Origin: Stomoxys calcitrans
Lineage: Eukaryota > Arthropoda > Insecta > Diptera > Muscidae
Reading direction: 5' to 3'
Length of the DNA: 64,000 bases
Assembly (NCBI RefSeq): GCF_963082655.1
Contig: NC_081555.1
Span: forward strand, 146,383,517 to 146,447,516
The position numbers and the translations under genes were made by a program. The notes under the pieces are model-generated. The model ran no database searches. It was not told where the DNA came from and saw only the letters and a list, made by a program, of their open reading frames with translations. Of the stretch, positions 43,432-55,439 are shown one piece after another. The stretch's first letter is position 1. Every line of letters starts with the position of its first letter.

Positions 43432-44345
43432 AGGTTAGGTTGAAAAGAGGGTGCAGATATTAATCCGCCCCATGCAATTATGGACATACACCTAAGCCAG
43501 TAATCGGCTTGTTGTGCGCTCTAAAAATTATAAAGTAACCTCCAAAAAAAAGTTTGGAATTTCGTGCTACTTACAATATCCTTAATTGTTTTCAATACTA
43601 CTCCCCAATGTTGTTCATGTCTGGTATTGTGCCTCTACCTAAGTGCCGGTATCTGTTAGACGCGAAAGACGGGCAATGGCAAAGGAAATGCTTCAACGTT
43701 TCATCATCTTCTTCGCATGCTCTAGACATGCTATCACTTGCCGCACCAATACCTATACTGACCTCCTTCTTGCTTCCTTTCAGTAATAGCTTCGTCTTCT
43801 CACGATCTGGATCCCCCATAGGATTTTCGTCGTCCTACCGACCATTTCGCTTTTCCACAATTTTGCATGCGCATTCGTCGCCCACTCGCTTAATTCGGAC
43901 TGCGTCGACCCCAAAAGGTTTCGGGTTAATCAAGTTTATTGACGGCAGTCATCTGGCCTTAACCTCCAAATCGTCTGCCCTTTCATTTCCCCTTACTCCG
44001 TTATAGCCCAACACCCGAACGATGCGCATTTTGCCATCCTCAGAGAAGGTGCTAATCATCTTCTTATACTACAAGACTGTTCGTGACCTTACCGTCTTGG
44101 TTTGTATTGTCCTTATGACAATTTTACTGTCGGCAAAGATGTTCACACTCGACGTCCTCGCGATAGCACCACACCACCTCATTCCGTGATCGACCGAACC
44201 TCCGCCTTTAGGATATTCCAGATAGCAATACTAGGGTTCCGTCAATCCAAGACTGTGCCGATGGCAGCAGTGCCTCTCACTCATAGCCTCATAGCCGCAG
44301 TGGCTGCCTCACACTTAATCTGTATGTTACTGGTTATCAATGGAT
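43432..44345 (-). pseudogene. LINE RNase H domain, decayed copy B
   Basis: Minus strand: a frame with DETLKHFLCHCPSFASNRYR, HLGRGTIPDMNN (Cys-rich C-terminus) and, upstream, the same NPKPFG block as copy A at 1722. The 3' untranslated end is longer than in copy A and finishes with AACCTAACCTA at 43432. The WVPGH region is damaged and frames are broken. RT and endonuclease are absent. Copies A and B are not direct duplicates: each extends to different points. Confidence 0.78.
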
Positions 44346-44394
44346 ATCTAGAATAGACTCCAGTGCCTAATCACTTTACAGCCTTCAAAAATTG

Positions 44395-45355
44395 ATAGCA
44401 CAGATACGTCTTTTTGATGCATGCTGATTAAGTTCCTGAACGGGCCAAATCGGACCATATTTGGATATAGCTGCTATATAGACCGATTTCCCGATAAACG
44501 GTATAATGCCCATAAAAACTTTATTTTTCATCCTATTTTGCTGAAATTTGAATCAGTGAGTAGTTTGAGGCTTCCCGATAACTGACCCAAATATAGTTCA
44601 GATAGGACTATATTTTGATATAGCTACCATATTAAAAACCCATAAAAGCTTTATTTATTACCCGATTCAGCTGAAATTTGCAACAATGAGTTATTTTAAA
44701 CCTCCCGACATCTGACCTAAATATGGGCTAGATTGGTCCATATTTAGATATAGCTGCCATATAGATCGATCTCCCGATAAAGGGTCTGAAGCCCATAACA
44801 GCTTTATTTATTAACCGATTTCGCTGAAATTTGCAACAGTGGGTTATTTTAAGCCTCCGGAAATCTGACCTAAATATGGTTCAGATCGGACCATATTGAG
44901 ATATAGCTGCCATACAGACCGATCTCCCGATAAGGGCCTGATTACCATAAGAGCTTTATTTATTCCCGATTTCGCTGAAATTTGAAACAGAGTGTAGGTT
45001 AAGACCTCCCAACATCCGGCCTAAATATGGTTCTGATCGGACTACATTTAGATATAGCTGCCGTAAACCGATCTGCCGATAAGGTGACTGAAGCCAATAA
45101 AAGCTTTATTTATCACCCGATTTCGCTGAAATTTGAAACAGAGAGTAGGTTAAAACCTCCCCACATCCGACCTTAATATGCTTCAGATCGGTTTATTATT
45201 CGATATATCTGCCAAAAAGACCAATATTTTGTTCTACAAAATTGAATAGTGACTTATATATTAGGCCACTCAATGTCCGAGCCAAATTTGGGTGCTTATG
45301 TTATTTAATTTTGACCGGATTGTGACGAAATGGGGTTTACATATATACCAGAGAT
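44395..45355 (+). repeat. DINE array, variant with CCCGATAAAGG units
   Basis: About six units of some 143 bp contain GATATAGCTGCCATATAGA, CCGATCTCCCGATAA, AGCTTTATTTATTACCCGAT and CTGACCTAAATATGG. The last part (GGGGTTTACATATATACC) matches the segment just before the 3' hairpin in family B, but the hairpin is missing. The variant differs enough from the other arrays to be its own subfamily. Confidence 0.82.
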
Positions 45356-46978
45356 GGGCAGTCATTTGTGAAGTAAAATGAAAATCAATCAGCGAACGAA
45401 ATTTGAAATGGATGGTCGTGTCTATTAGTATTTAGAAAATTAAATGTAAAGATATCATCTTTATTTTAAAGTTTTAGTTCTTTGAAACGTTTTGATGGCT
45501 AAAATCTTACGAATAAGGAAAAATCTTAAATTTTTTACTTACTTATTTTCTGTGTAAAGATTATTTCAACCACAAGAACTCAAAGCTTCAACTCTCTTAT
45601 TTAACTGTACCATACACACTGACTCAAATACTTCTACATACACAAATTGTTGCATGAGAGATATTTTGTTTTTTTGGTGCCTTGTTCGGCCTGAATTAGG
45701 TTATAAATATAAGTAGTCAAATATGAGGGACTAGTATGTGTTGTCAAAAACTTAAGTTTTTGCTATGGCCCTAGTAAATATTTTAATATAATTTGCCCAT
45801 AAACTGTTTATAATCCACCTATAAAAAAAATATTTCTTCCTATTTATTTTGGATTTATGGGAGTACTTATCCCCAAACAAGTTTGTAAATATTAGAATGC
45901 AGTTTCTTTTTTCCTATTTCCATAAAATGATATACTCTGCCCATAGTTGATGCTAAGTTGTTGCCCATTGATATATTTTCCATTGAGTTTTCGTTTTTTG
46001 TATCTTGAAACTTTTTTGCTTGGATAAACAAAGCGAAATATTTTGATTGCTGCTCTTTCTCTCCCTCTATTCAATCTCATGCAGTCTGGCAAAATAAAAT
46101 CATAAAAAAAATATTGAATCATAAAATGTTTTGGCAACATTCGCCTGGGACTTCTCTCTTGCCTTCATAGTGTGTTTATTATTTTCCCTCCATGCCTTCT
46201 TGTGTTTTTATTTTAGTTTCTTGGGAAAAGTTAAGGCAAAATGATCGCAATGATAATAAAACAAATATCAATAGTCACTGACTCATCAAAATCGCCAGTC
46301 TGCGGGGGGAGAATATAGCAAATTAGCACTTTTGTTTGCTAAAAGACTTAAGGCAAATAATTAGGATTGTTTCACACACCTATGTCAGCCAAATCCCAAA
46401 TGAGGGATTTTGCATTTGATGAAGATGATGTTGTAGTATTTCTAGATTTTATGTTTGTAGACTATTTTAAAATATTTTTGTTATCAGCAAATCCATATCT
46501 AGCTAAAATTAACTGAAAATATTAAATTCATGGGTGGCGTATGATGTATGCTACGTGCATGATATGTAAATCATACGCTCCCTTGTACATCATACTGGGA
46601 AATTAGTCAATTAATTTGAAGGGAAGGACAGACATACATATGGAAGAAATTTTTTTTGGCAAACAAAAAATTGCGAAAAAGCTAACAAAAACGCTGACGA
46701 TAAGAGAGAAGTAAAATTGAATGAAATAAATATTCTGAGAAAAATTTCTTATTTTTTATTATGAATTTTATTTGCACAAAAAATTTACAGCAAAAATATT
46801 TTTTATAAACAAAAATTAAATAAAAATTTGTTTATTTATTTTCTCTGTGGTATTTGCCATTTTCACTTCAGCAAATCAATTAAAATAACATTTGCTATTT
46901 TCACGAGTTAGCATTGGCACAGCGAACATCGGTGAACTTGAAAAATCACTTTTTTCAAGAAATTTAATAAAAAAAAAA
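45356..46978. other. AT-rich stretch, no gene recognised
   Basis: About 1.6 kb without window repeats. A minus-strand frame (45892-46140, 82 codons) is Lys/Arg-rich but has no motif. Long A/T runs occur throughout, and the block ends in a poly-A run at the DINE boundary (46969-46980). Confidence 0.45.
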
Positions 46979-47867
46979 AACAAGTAAAAACGTCCTAAGT
47001 TTGGCAGGGCCGAATCATAGGAACCCAGCACCATGGATTCTGCATTTGAAGGGCATAATTTTATGCTACATACAAAATTTCTATCAAACTAGCAAAAATT
47101 AAAGCTTCTAGGAAGCGAACAAGGATGATCGAGAGACCGATTTACATGGGAGCTATATCAGTTATAGACTAATTTGGACCGTATGTGGCACAGTTGCCGG
47201 AAGACGTAACAGAACACCGCATGCAATTTCAGCCAAATCGGTCAAAACTTGTGGCTTGGAAGGACTCAAGAAGCCAAATCGGCTGATCGATTTATATGGG
47301 AGCTATATCAGGTTATAGACCGATTTGGACTTTACTCAGCACAGTTGTTGAAAGTCATAACAGAACTCTACATGCAAAATTTTAACCAAATCGGACATAA
47401 ATTAGGGACTACAGGGGCTCAAGAAGTTGAACCGGGGGATGGGGTTATATGGGAGCTGTCAGGTTAGAGACCTATTTCACCCTTACTTTGCACGGTTATT
47501 AAACTTCCTAACGGAACACAACAAGTTTCAGTTTCAAAATATAACAAATTGGGAAATCGGTTTATATGGGAGCTATATCCAAATCTGGCCCTATATGGCC
47601 CATTTGCAATTACGACCTACATCAATAAGATGTATCTGTGAAAAATTTCAAACGGCTAGCTTTATGCTATTGATCGCTATAGTGATTTCAACAGACGGAG
47701 TGATGGACGGACGGACGAACGGATGGACGGACATGGCTAGATCGACTCAAAATGTCCAGACGATCAAGAATAATTATATTTTATGAGGTCGCAAATCAAT
47801 ATTTCGAGATATTACAATGGGCATGACTAAGTAAGTATACCCCCTTCCTATAGTGGTGGGTATAAAA
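46979..47867 (-). mobile_element. DINE-1/INE-1-like element, family A, complete
   Basis: The 3' end is AACAAGTAAAAACGTCCTAA with a decayed hairpin (TTTGGCAGGGCCGAA) and CCCAGCACCATGG. Family A units follow, with GGGAGCTATATCAGG and GAAAGTCATAACAGAAC. The core is a GACGGACGGACGAACGGATG-type run and the 5' end is ATAGTGGTGGGTATAAAA. A poly-A run sits directly outside the 3' end. Confidence 0.88.
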
Positions 47868-47927
47868 ATGGAAAATTGTTATGAGCAAACATGTATCCTA
47901 TGGCCACAGACTTTATTATATCCTACA

Positions 47928-48004
47928 CCACTATTGTGGTATAGGACAAAAATGAAACAAGATAGACTTATAAGTATACCGATTGATTATGAATCATTTC
48001 CTGA
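47928..48004 (+). mobile_element. Type C DINE 5' terminus fragment
   Basis: ATCCTACACCACTATTGTGG, ATAAGTATACCGATTG and TGAATCATTTCCTGATT are a plus-oriented, decayed form of the type C 5' end seen in minus orientation at 54440-54575. Confidence 0.5.
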
Positions 48005-48690
48005 TTTGTTATAATTCGTGAAGATCGATAAAATCTCCCGTTGCACAGCGGGAAAAAATAAAAAAAAGTAAAAGCATGCCGTGTGAGAACGGGCAGAGAT
48101 ATCTTATTGAGATTTTGAATGAATGGAGCTGAGGTGTTAACAATATTGTGTGCAAAACTTCAAGGCCCTATGTTATCCGGACGCCTTTTGGTAGGCCGCA
48201 ATGTTTGGTCACCTCGGTATTTCGAAAAATTGGTCTGGCCAAATTTTCATTTGTGGTCCAATTTTCAAAACACTTTTTTTCTGCTTGAAGTGTACCATAT
48301 CTCGACTGGTTTCGGGGATATTTGAATTTTAACTTTTTTTGCCAATTTGACCGAGATTTGATTTGTATTTGAATTGCATTGCAAACAGTTTGTAAGTCAA
48401 AAATTTTGAGAAAAGTATACTTTTTGCATTTTTTTGGTCAAAAAAGTGTTTTTTTTTTTTTTTTGGTTAGTCTTTATTGAAAAAACTTGATTAAATACCT
48501 TAGGAGACATATTGTAGATTATTTTTAAGTAAAACTTGAATAAGCCATGTCAACTTCAACTCAACCGGGTACTTAAAAACCGCCAATTTTTGAACAAAAA
48601 AAAAAAATGGGAGAACCCCTTGAGTTCTACATCATGAATGTCGATATGGGACTCAAATGAAAGGTATTTGGTAGTAAATTACAAATATGA
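48005..48690. repeat. Unnamed dispersed repeat, copy 1
   Basis: Shares several blocks in inverted orientation with 54690-55130: TTGCACAGCGGGAAAAAA, TGTGTGCAAAACTTCAAGGC, and GGTCACCTCGGTATTTC. Neither copy has a coding frame. The boundaries are uncertain. The CAGCGGG block could be a terminus. Confidence 0.6.
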
Positions 48691-49542
48691 TGTTAAACAA
48701 GTAAAAGGCGTTAAGTTTGGATTCCTACCACCATATATATATGCATATATGCAAACCACCTTTCGTCATAATCCGATGAAAAATGCATAATTTATGCCCC
48801 ATAGTAGCTATATCGAAATATGGTACGAAATATGGATCGAATTCAGCACGAACATTAACTGGTATAGTAAGTACACGTCATTGTTCAATTTTGTAGAACA
48901 AAGTATTGGTCTTTTTGGAAGCTATACTCAAATAAATACCTATCTGAAGCATATACGACTTGAATATTGAAAAGCCTAACATAAGTCACCGGGTCAAATT
49001 TCAACGAAATGGGATTAAAAATGCGCCTTTTATGGGGCCAAGACTTTAAATCAAGAAATCGTTCAATTTGGCAGCCATATCCAAATCGGAACCGATCTGA
49101 GCCAAATCCCAAATAGATGTAGAAGGGTCTAACATAACTCACGGTCCCAAATTTCGTTGAAATCAGGCAAAAAATGCGTCTTTTATGGGTCCAAGACCTT
49201 TAATCGGGAGATCGGTCTATATGGCAGCTATATCCAAATCTGGACCGATCTGAACCAAATCGATCGATGTCGATTGTCCTAACACAAATCACTGTCCCAA
49301 ATTTCAGCAAAATGGGATAAAACCATAAAACCCTAAATCGGCTGATTGGTCTATTTTGAGGCTATATCAAGATATATTCCGATATAGCCTTCTAAAATTT
49401 CCGATCTTCTAACTTAACCTGCTTATGGACAAAAAAAGAATTTGTGCAAAGATTCAGCTCAATATCCCTATTTTTAAAGACTGTAGCGTGGTTACAACAG
49501 ACAGACGGAAGGACATGGCTACATCGTCGATGTGTTGCAAAC

Positions 49543-50886
49543 TTACTTTACTTTACTTTAATTGGCTATGACAGAATATTTGTTCCACTAGCCAAACGTA
49601 GAATAGCGTTCCAAGCACCTCGATCTTCTGTGCTCATTCTAAAATCTCTGACACCAAGTTTCGAGGTGTCTCCCACCACTTGATCTTTCCATCGGGCTTT
49701 TGGTCTTCCCGGTTTGCGGGCATCACCGTGTTTGCCGTCAATAGACTTCTTTGCTGGAGCTTCTTCATCCATTCTGACAACATGACCGAGCCAACGCAGC
49801 CGTTGTATTCTGATGCGTGTAACTATGCTATCTTCGTCATACAGCTCATACAGCTCGTGGTTCATACGTCGCCTATATTCTCCGTTAACGCAAACTGGTC
49901 CATATATTTTACGAAGAATCTTTCTCTCAAATACTCCAAGCACTGCCTCATCTGCTTTCACAAGTACCCATGCTTCAGAACCATATAACAGCACGGGTAG
50001 TGTCAGAGTCTTGTATAGCGTAATCCTTGTCTGTCGAGAGGTGGCCTTGTTTCTAAACTGCTTACTTAGTCCATAGTAGCATCTGCTTGCCAGTATTATT
50101 CTTCGCTTTATCTCAAAACTGGTGTCATTCGTTTCGGTTACGGCTTGTATAATCTTCTCCGACAGGATATTAAAGAGATCACACGATATGCTGTCTCCTT
50201 GTCGGAAACCTCGTTTGGTATTAAATGGTTCGGAGAGATTATTTCCTATTCTTACTGAGGAACGCGTATCAGCAAGTGTCATCCTGCAGAGTCTTATTAA
50301 TTTTGCAGGGATACCAAACTCAGACATGGCTTGAAATACCTTTGAACGTAAAGGAGTATCGAAGGCGGCTTTGTAGTCAACAAAGAGATGTTAGGTATTG
50401 AATTGGCCTTCTCGGGTCTTTTCCAGAATTTGGCGCAGTGTGAATATCTGGCCTAGGGTGGATTTACCTGGTCTAAAGACGCATTGATAGGACCCAATTA
50501 TCTCATTGACTGTAGGTTTTAATCTTTCACACAGTACGCTCGAGAGTATCTTGTATGCGATGGGGAGGAGATTGGCACATTCCGTCTTGTCTCCTTTCTT
50601 GTGTACGGGACATAGTATGCTGTACCTCCAATCATCGGGTATGCGTTCTTCTAGCCCGCAGATAAGCTGATGCATACGCCTTATCAGCGTGTCGCCTCCG
50701 GTCTTAAATAGTTCAGCGGGTAACCCGTCGGCTCCTGCTGCCTTGTTGTTCTTTAGTCGGGTCACTGCTACTTGGACCTCATTCTGACTAGCAGGTAAAC
50801 ATTCTATACCATCATCAGGGATTGGTTCTGCGGAATCCTCTTCGCCGCCAACATCGGACACTAGCAGTTGGGTAAAATGTTCTTCC
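49543..50886 (-). mobile_element. RTE-type LINE insertion with 15-bp target duplication
   Basis: Flanked by CGATGTGTTGCAAAC at 49528-49542 and 50887-50901. On the minus strand the 3' end carries a short (TAAAG)n tail (plus strand TTACTTTACTTTACTTTA). The 5' end is truncated inside the region before the RT fingers. At 1344 bp it is a textbook target-primed, 5'-truncated copy. It is younger than the DINE element it splits. Confidence 0.9.
49566..50861 (-). pseudogene. RTE-type reverse transcriptase, one stop and a palm deletion
   Basis: Minus strand: VAVTRLKNNKAAGADGLPAE, RIPDDWRYSILCPVHKKGD, FRPGKSTLGQIFTLRQIL, a TAA, then HLFVDYKAAFDTPLRS (palm A), MSEFGIPAKLIRLCRMTL, FRQGDSISCDLFN. The frame then jumps directly to EIKRRI, YKTLTLPVLLYGSEAWVL, FERKILRKIYGP and RLRWLGHVVRMDEEAP. 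The TAA (about 50393-50395) is in frame with both sides, a simple CAA-to-TAA change. The YADD box and neighbouring residues between FNILSEKIIQAV and EIKRRI are deleted in frame, so the enzyme cannot work. RTE is the closest clade by motif. Confidence 0.88.
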
Positions 50887-50950
50887 CGATGTGTTGCAAA
50901 CGGAATGACAAAATGAATATACCCCCATTTTTCGGTGGTGCGTATAAAAA

Positions 50951-53366
50951 AGTATCACCAAATATGATAAGAAATGAACCATTGATAAGAAACCGATTAA
51001 TTTTGGCAAGAGACCTATTTATCAAAAATCCGAAACAGAGCAATTTGCAAGAAACCGGTTTTTAAAAAACCGAACTGATCACTCTGATATATACCCCATA
51101 AAAACAGTTCGCCTAAGTTGACTTTTTGAGCCACCAGACCCCTCCCAGATTTTCTGAATATATTTTTCAAAAAAGCCTTAAATTAAATTGAGTACATTTC
51201 ACCTTGGAGGTGGCTATTCAAGTTCGGCTTTTGGTTTCCATAGGTTTTAGCAGCTTTTCCAAGAGTTGACCAATGTTGAAATTTACTTTAATTTATTTCC
51301 TCCTTAACCAAATTTGATATACTTACAGCCCTACAGCTTAATTAACCGCTGTGGTTATTCCATATGGTGTTTTATTATTTTCTATTAGCACTTTCCGGGA
51401 AAAATAAGAATAATGGTTGGAATAGTAAACAACTCAACCCTTTTTCCACATTTGATTCATTTCATATTTTGTTTTTCTATGAATTTGTGCGTGTGCTAAA
51501 AGCGTGAGTTTGCCAAGCATAAACTTTCATCGTTATTATAGATTTCCTTCCGGTTGCTGGCAGAGGACTTGGCCACACCAAGTTTTCAGCACTTAGTCTA
51601 TAAAAATTGCGTGTATTTCAATATGCCGTAAACAATGATGGCTGATTACCAATAAAAACCCAAAAAACCGAGTTGGCGGCATAATTAGGTCTGGCGCATT
51701 TGAGGCATCATTAACCCAAAACACATACGCCTTCTCATTTCCACTAGCATGCAGTGGTGGAAAGGGAAAATGGTCAAAACAGCTCAAATCTCTTCACTTG
51801 TTTACCCATTTGAAGGCAAAGGACATTGAATGTTGGCACAAATTTTTTAGGCGCCATAAACCAAAATACTTAAGTAGGTGGTCAACTGAGCGGACGCCTA
51901 GCCTACTTCCGTTTGCCATGTGGTCTTTGTCAATGCCATGAGCCTTATTTTGCCATTATCTACAAAGTGATATCAAATGATTTCTTTGAAATTCTAGAAC
52001 ATAAGGAAAACTGCGCCATTCAAAATATCCGTTTTTTATGCTTGGCCATGTATACACACATACATCATCACCATCACCATCGTCATTATCTCTATGTCGT
52101 TTGGTTGGTTGTTGGCTGGATGACCTCGCCTGGTGGTTGGGGGTCAAGTGTCAGGCGGACCGTAGTGTTCAACGACCAAAATTTTCAAAATTCAAATGTG
52201 TCACACATCGTTACATCGCGTGTGTGAAAACGTTACATTAAACATCAACTTAAAGCTGTCTTCTTATTGCCCCTCCTTTCTTCCTGTCGTTTTTTAAGCA
52301 AAAAATTAACAATTTAGGCTAAAATGTAACAAAAATGTTGTCAATTTCTTTTATTGCTTACTACAATTTACGAAGGCAATTAATTTATCAGTGGCACCCT
52401 AAAAAGCTTTGGTATGGCCTGATGTCTGCAAATTATTTTTGCTGGGGTTTCACCAAGGGCAATTAAATTGTGTTTATTTGGTTTTGATATGGAAATTAGA
52501 AATTAAAACAAGCTGAGATATAGAGGGGAAGGAATATATATTTATCATGCTAGGGAGTTACCAATTAACAGAATATAGAGACTTGGTTATAAGAACCTCG
52601 AGCAGTTCAATACCAAAGTAACAGACAATTTGAGGGGGGGAAATTGTGAGTCAAATGACTACTGACCTGAAAATGTCAGGGCAATATATTCGACCGACGC
52701 CGAAGGGGCCCTTCTATTTTATGATACATCCGAGTTGTATCAGAAATGGATGGACTGATTTGTGCGTATTGTTTCTTGTACCTATTTTCTTTGTACTTCA
52801 CCATTTCTTGTAAGAACTATTAGGTGGAGTCATAACTCTCGTCTTCAAAAGCCTCTGCCAATAACTCTTTGTTTGAATGTTGAGGGCAAAATATCTCACC
52901 TTCGCATGATTGCGCTTTAACTGATGCCATTCGCCTTCTCTGGCAACAATACCTGCCGTCGATGCCGATGATAACAGGCGCTTCACTGCTAAGATTATTG
53001 ATGCGACTAATCCTAAGTCTCTCGCCAGTTGCAGATATACTGTAAATGGGCTCGGGCCATAGAAGAAGTAGTTGGTCAGACTGACCCTTATGTGAATGTC
53101 GACAAAGACAGCTTGATGATAATAGTTATTTGCAAGGGAAGCAAAAAGGCTGCATACCTAAGAACATGTAAATCGTGACTGTGGCATATTTACTTTTTTT
53201 ACTTTGACGCCCTTATGAAATTGCCGAGGTCTTCTAAAGATTGTAACGATGCACGCTGGTATATTCGCTAATAGAGGAGAAATGTCATTAGGATTTTCGG
53301 CCAGAACATTCTTGTGCTGACCACACCAACTTCCTGCGCACAATCATTGAACAGTCTGCAAATGGA
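50951..53366. other. Low-repeat AT-rich stretch, no gene recognised
   Basis: About 2.4 kb without window repeats. It includes a CATCATCACCATCACCATCG run at about 52062. Frames at 51593-51787 and 51913-52241 have no motif. At 52520-53340 there are short GC-richer segments, but no recognisable domain on either strand. Confidence 0.4.
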
Positions 53367-53667
53367 AATTTTGCCCATGAACATTCCACTAAGGAACAGT
53401 GGCAAACTTCTCACACATCAATGAGCGCAGTCCGATTCAAGTTAAAGCTTAATGATATGGGGCCTTCTTTTTATAGCCGAGTCCGAACGGCGTGCCGCTG
53501 TGCGACACCTCTTTGGAGAGAAATTTGACATGGCATAGTACCTTACAAATGTTGCCAGCATTAGGAGGGGAAAACCACCGCTGAAAATTATTTTCTAATG
53601 GTCTCGCCAGGATTCGAACCCAGGCGTTCAGCGTCATGGGCGGACATGCTAACCTCTGCGCTACACA
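53367..53667 (-). mobile_element. tRNA-derived SINE, near full length
   Basis: Minus strand: TGTAGCGCAGAGGTTAGCAT (A box) then GGGTTCGAATCC (an exact B box match), followed by the family body to the end near TTTTGCCCATGAACATTCC (plus strand). This is the copy with the best-preserved internal promoter. No target duplication is evident. Confidence 0.88.
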
Positions 53668-53950
53668 TCTATACCTTTTATTCGTCGTCTTCGAGCGTGG
53701 TTTGGACACAGTTTCGCAAAGTTAAATCAAGAGAAAATATTTTCTGCCAAATTTCGAGAAAATCGGTTTACAAATAACCATTTTATTGTATTATTACTAA
53801 AAATCGGAGGAACATGTATATGGGAGCTATATCTAAATCTAAACCGATTTTGAATTTCATATTGTGGTAGTAGTCGAGGAAAGCGTTGTGCAATATTTTT
53901 GCAAGATTGGTCAATAAATGTGCATGCAGTGGCTCTAGGAGTGAAAATCA

Positions 53951-53951
<1 letters not shown>

Positions 53952-54031
<80 letters not shown>
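53952..54031. repeat. (AT)n microsatellite
   Basis: About 40 pure AT repeats within a type C unit, at the position where other units read ATATATATGGGAGC. It has expanded from the short AT run of the unit. Confidence 0.97.
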
Positions 54032-54032
<1 letters not shown>

Positions 54033-54152
54033 CAATTATATCTAAATCTGAACCCATTACCATTAAATTCACCAGTAATGTCGAGAGTCGTAAAAAAATC
54101 CTTCCTGTCAAATTTCGTTAACAAATTACCTTTTTATTGCATTATCGGACGA

Positions 54153-54348
54153 ATCGTCTTAAAATTTGGTACAAGCATGTTTTTCGGCCTAGAGACGAAG
54201 CCTATTGTAATTGGAAAAAATCGGTTCAGATCTGGATATAGCTCCCATATATATGGAGCTATATCCAGATCTGAACCGATTTTTTCCAATTTCAATAGGC
54301 TTCATCTCTAGGTCGAAAAACATGCTCATACCAAATTTTAAGACGATC
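54153..54348. repeat. 196-bp near-perfect palindrome
   Basis: Arms 54153-54250 and 54251-54348 are inverted copies with a few mismatches and one single-base indel at the centre (GCTCCCATAT / ATATGGAGCT). Each arm holds AAATTTGGTACAAGCATG, CGGCCTAGAGACGAAGCC and TCGGTTCAGATCTGGATATA or its complement. There is no spacer. Confidence 0.92.
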
Positions 54349-54639
54349 GAATGAAACCTGCGACCTGTACTTTGTACACAAATTAACATGCACAGACGGA
54401 CAGACAGACGGACGGACAGACAGACAGACAATCGGATATAACTAAATCGAATCAGAAAGTGATTCTGTTTCAATCGGTATACTTATCGATGGGTCTATCT
54501 CTCATCCTTTTGGGTGTTACAAACAAATTCACAAAGTAAAAATACCCTGTACCACAGTAGTGGTGTAGGGTATAAACATAAAAATGATTCGTACACCTGT
54601 GTGTTCCTTCTTTGCTGTTTCAACAACGTCTGAAGCCAA

Positions 54640-55135
54640 GTGAATAAGAATATGTATTAATTGAACATCAACACTATCGTAAAAAAAATTTTAATTTTGT
54701 GCACCTTTGAAGTAAAATGAGTGATAGCATCCCTTAATTGGAATTCCGGCACTAGTTGTGGATTCCACATGCAACCCGATCAATTTCTTCAAACACCGAG
54801 GTGACCAAATTTAGGGGTTTTCTAAAAGGCTCCCGATCAACAAAAGGCCTTGAAATTTTGCACACAATCTCGCTAACACCTCACCTCTAATTATTTCAAA
54901 TTTCAAAGAGATATAGCTAACCATTTTAACAGGACATATTTTTTGCGAGTTTTTTTTCGATTTTCTCCCGCTGTGCGTCTTCTTTCTCCGACAAATCTGG
55001 ATTCATCTCAAAAACTCCCTAACTCCTTACAGATGGGTTACTCTTTTATCTTCTCAAAATTTGTCTTCTGGGCCATAAGAAAAATAAAACGTTTTTCATC
55101 TAATAGGATATGCGCATTATCTGCCTAGAATAATT
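54640..55135. repeat. Unnamed dispersed repeat, copy 2
   Basis: Inverted counterpart of 48005-48690: AACACCGAGGTGACCAAATT, GGCCTTGAAATTTTGCACAC and TTTTCTCCCGCTGTGCG match the reverse complement of that copy in the corresponding order. No coding content is visible. Confidence 0.6.
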
Positions 55136-55283
55136 TCCCCATCGAGCAGCATTTGAGCCTACGAACACCCACCCGATAAAATCTCCATCGCAAGCGATGG
55201 TATAGATTGATGTGACCAGCGATGACCGCTTTCCAATAGTTATTATCGCCTGCCACTTATTAACGGGAAAACATTTTGGAAGC

Positions 55284-55405
55284 TTCCCCATTAAGGGTTC
55301 AAGAAGTGCAATCTGGAGATCGGTTTATATGACAGCTAAATCAGGTTTTACACCGATTCCGGCCATAGACATATTTTCGAGCCCCATGGATCAGACTCTG
55401 GACCC
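55284..55405 (-). repeat. Single family A DINE unit
   Basis: TTAAGGGTTCAAGAAGTGCA, GAGATCGGTTTATATGACAG and ATCAGGTTTTACACCGATTC are one isolated unit without termini. Confidence 0.7.
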
Positions 55406-55439
55406 TCTAGGGTCCCCAAATTTTGCATACTAATTGGAA

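Larger units (their letters stand above)
48696..50950 (-). mobile_element. DINE-1/INE-1-like element split by an RTE-type LINE
   Basis: The 3' end is AACAAGTAAAAGGCGTTAAG; the hairpin is deleted (AAGTTTGGATTCCTACC). Four family B units follow with ACCTTTCGTCATAATCCGAT and GGTCTATATGGCAGCTATAT. The core at 49499-49542 is interrupted by the LINE (49543-50886). The 5' end resumes at 50887 and closes with CGGTGGTGCGTATAAAA. Closing the gap gives the standard GATGTGTTGCAAACGGAATG. Confidence 0.9.
53735..54575 (-). mobile_element. Type C DINE-like element with (AT)n tract and palindrome
   Basis: Units contain ATGGGAGCTATATCTAAATC, AAATCGGTTTACAAATAAC and AAATTTGGTACAAGCATG. The core is a GACGGACAGACAGACGGACG-type run; 5' side blocks are AAAGTGATTCTGTTTCAATC and GGGTGTTACAAACAAATTC, and the end is GTAGTGGTGTAGGGTATAAA. 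The body includes a long (AT)n run and a 196-bp palindrome. Confidence 0.85.

Noticed and set aside
43432..43445. TTAGG-type insect telomeric repeat (GGTTAGGTT here and at 12845, 56195)
   Set aside because: Only one or two repeats, always at the 3' end of RNase H LINE copies; Diptera generally lack TTAGG telomeres.
45892..46140. 82-codon Lys/Arg-rich minus-strand frame
   Set aside because: No motif, no start-site context, AT-rich surroundings; length is within chance expectation.
53727..54035. Minus-strand frame with a long Tyr-Ile repeat
   Set aside because: Produced by the (AT)n tract inside a type C DINE element.
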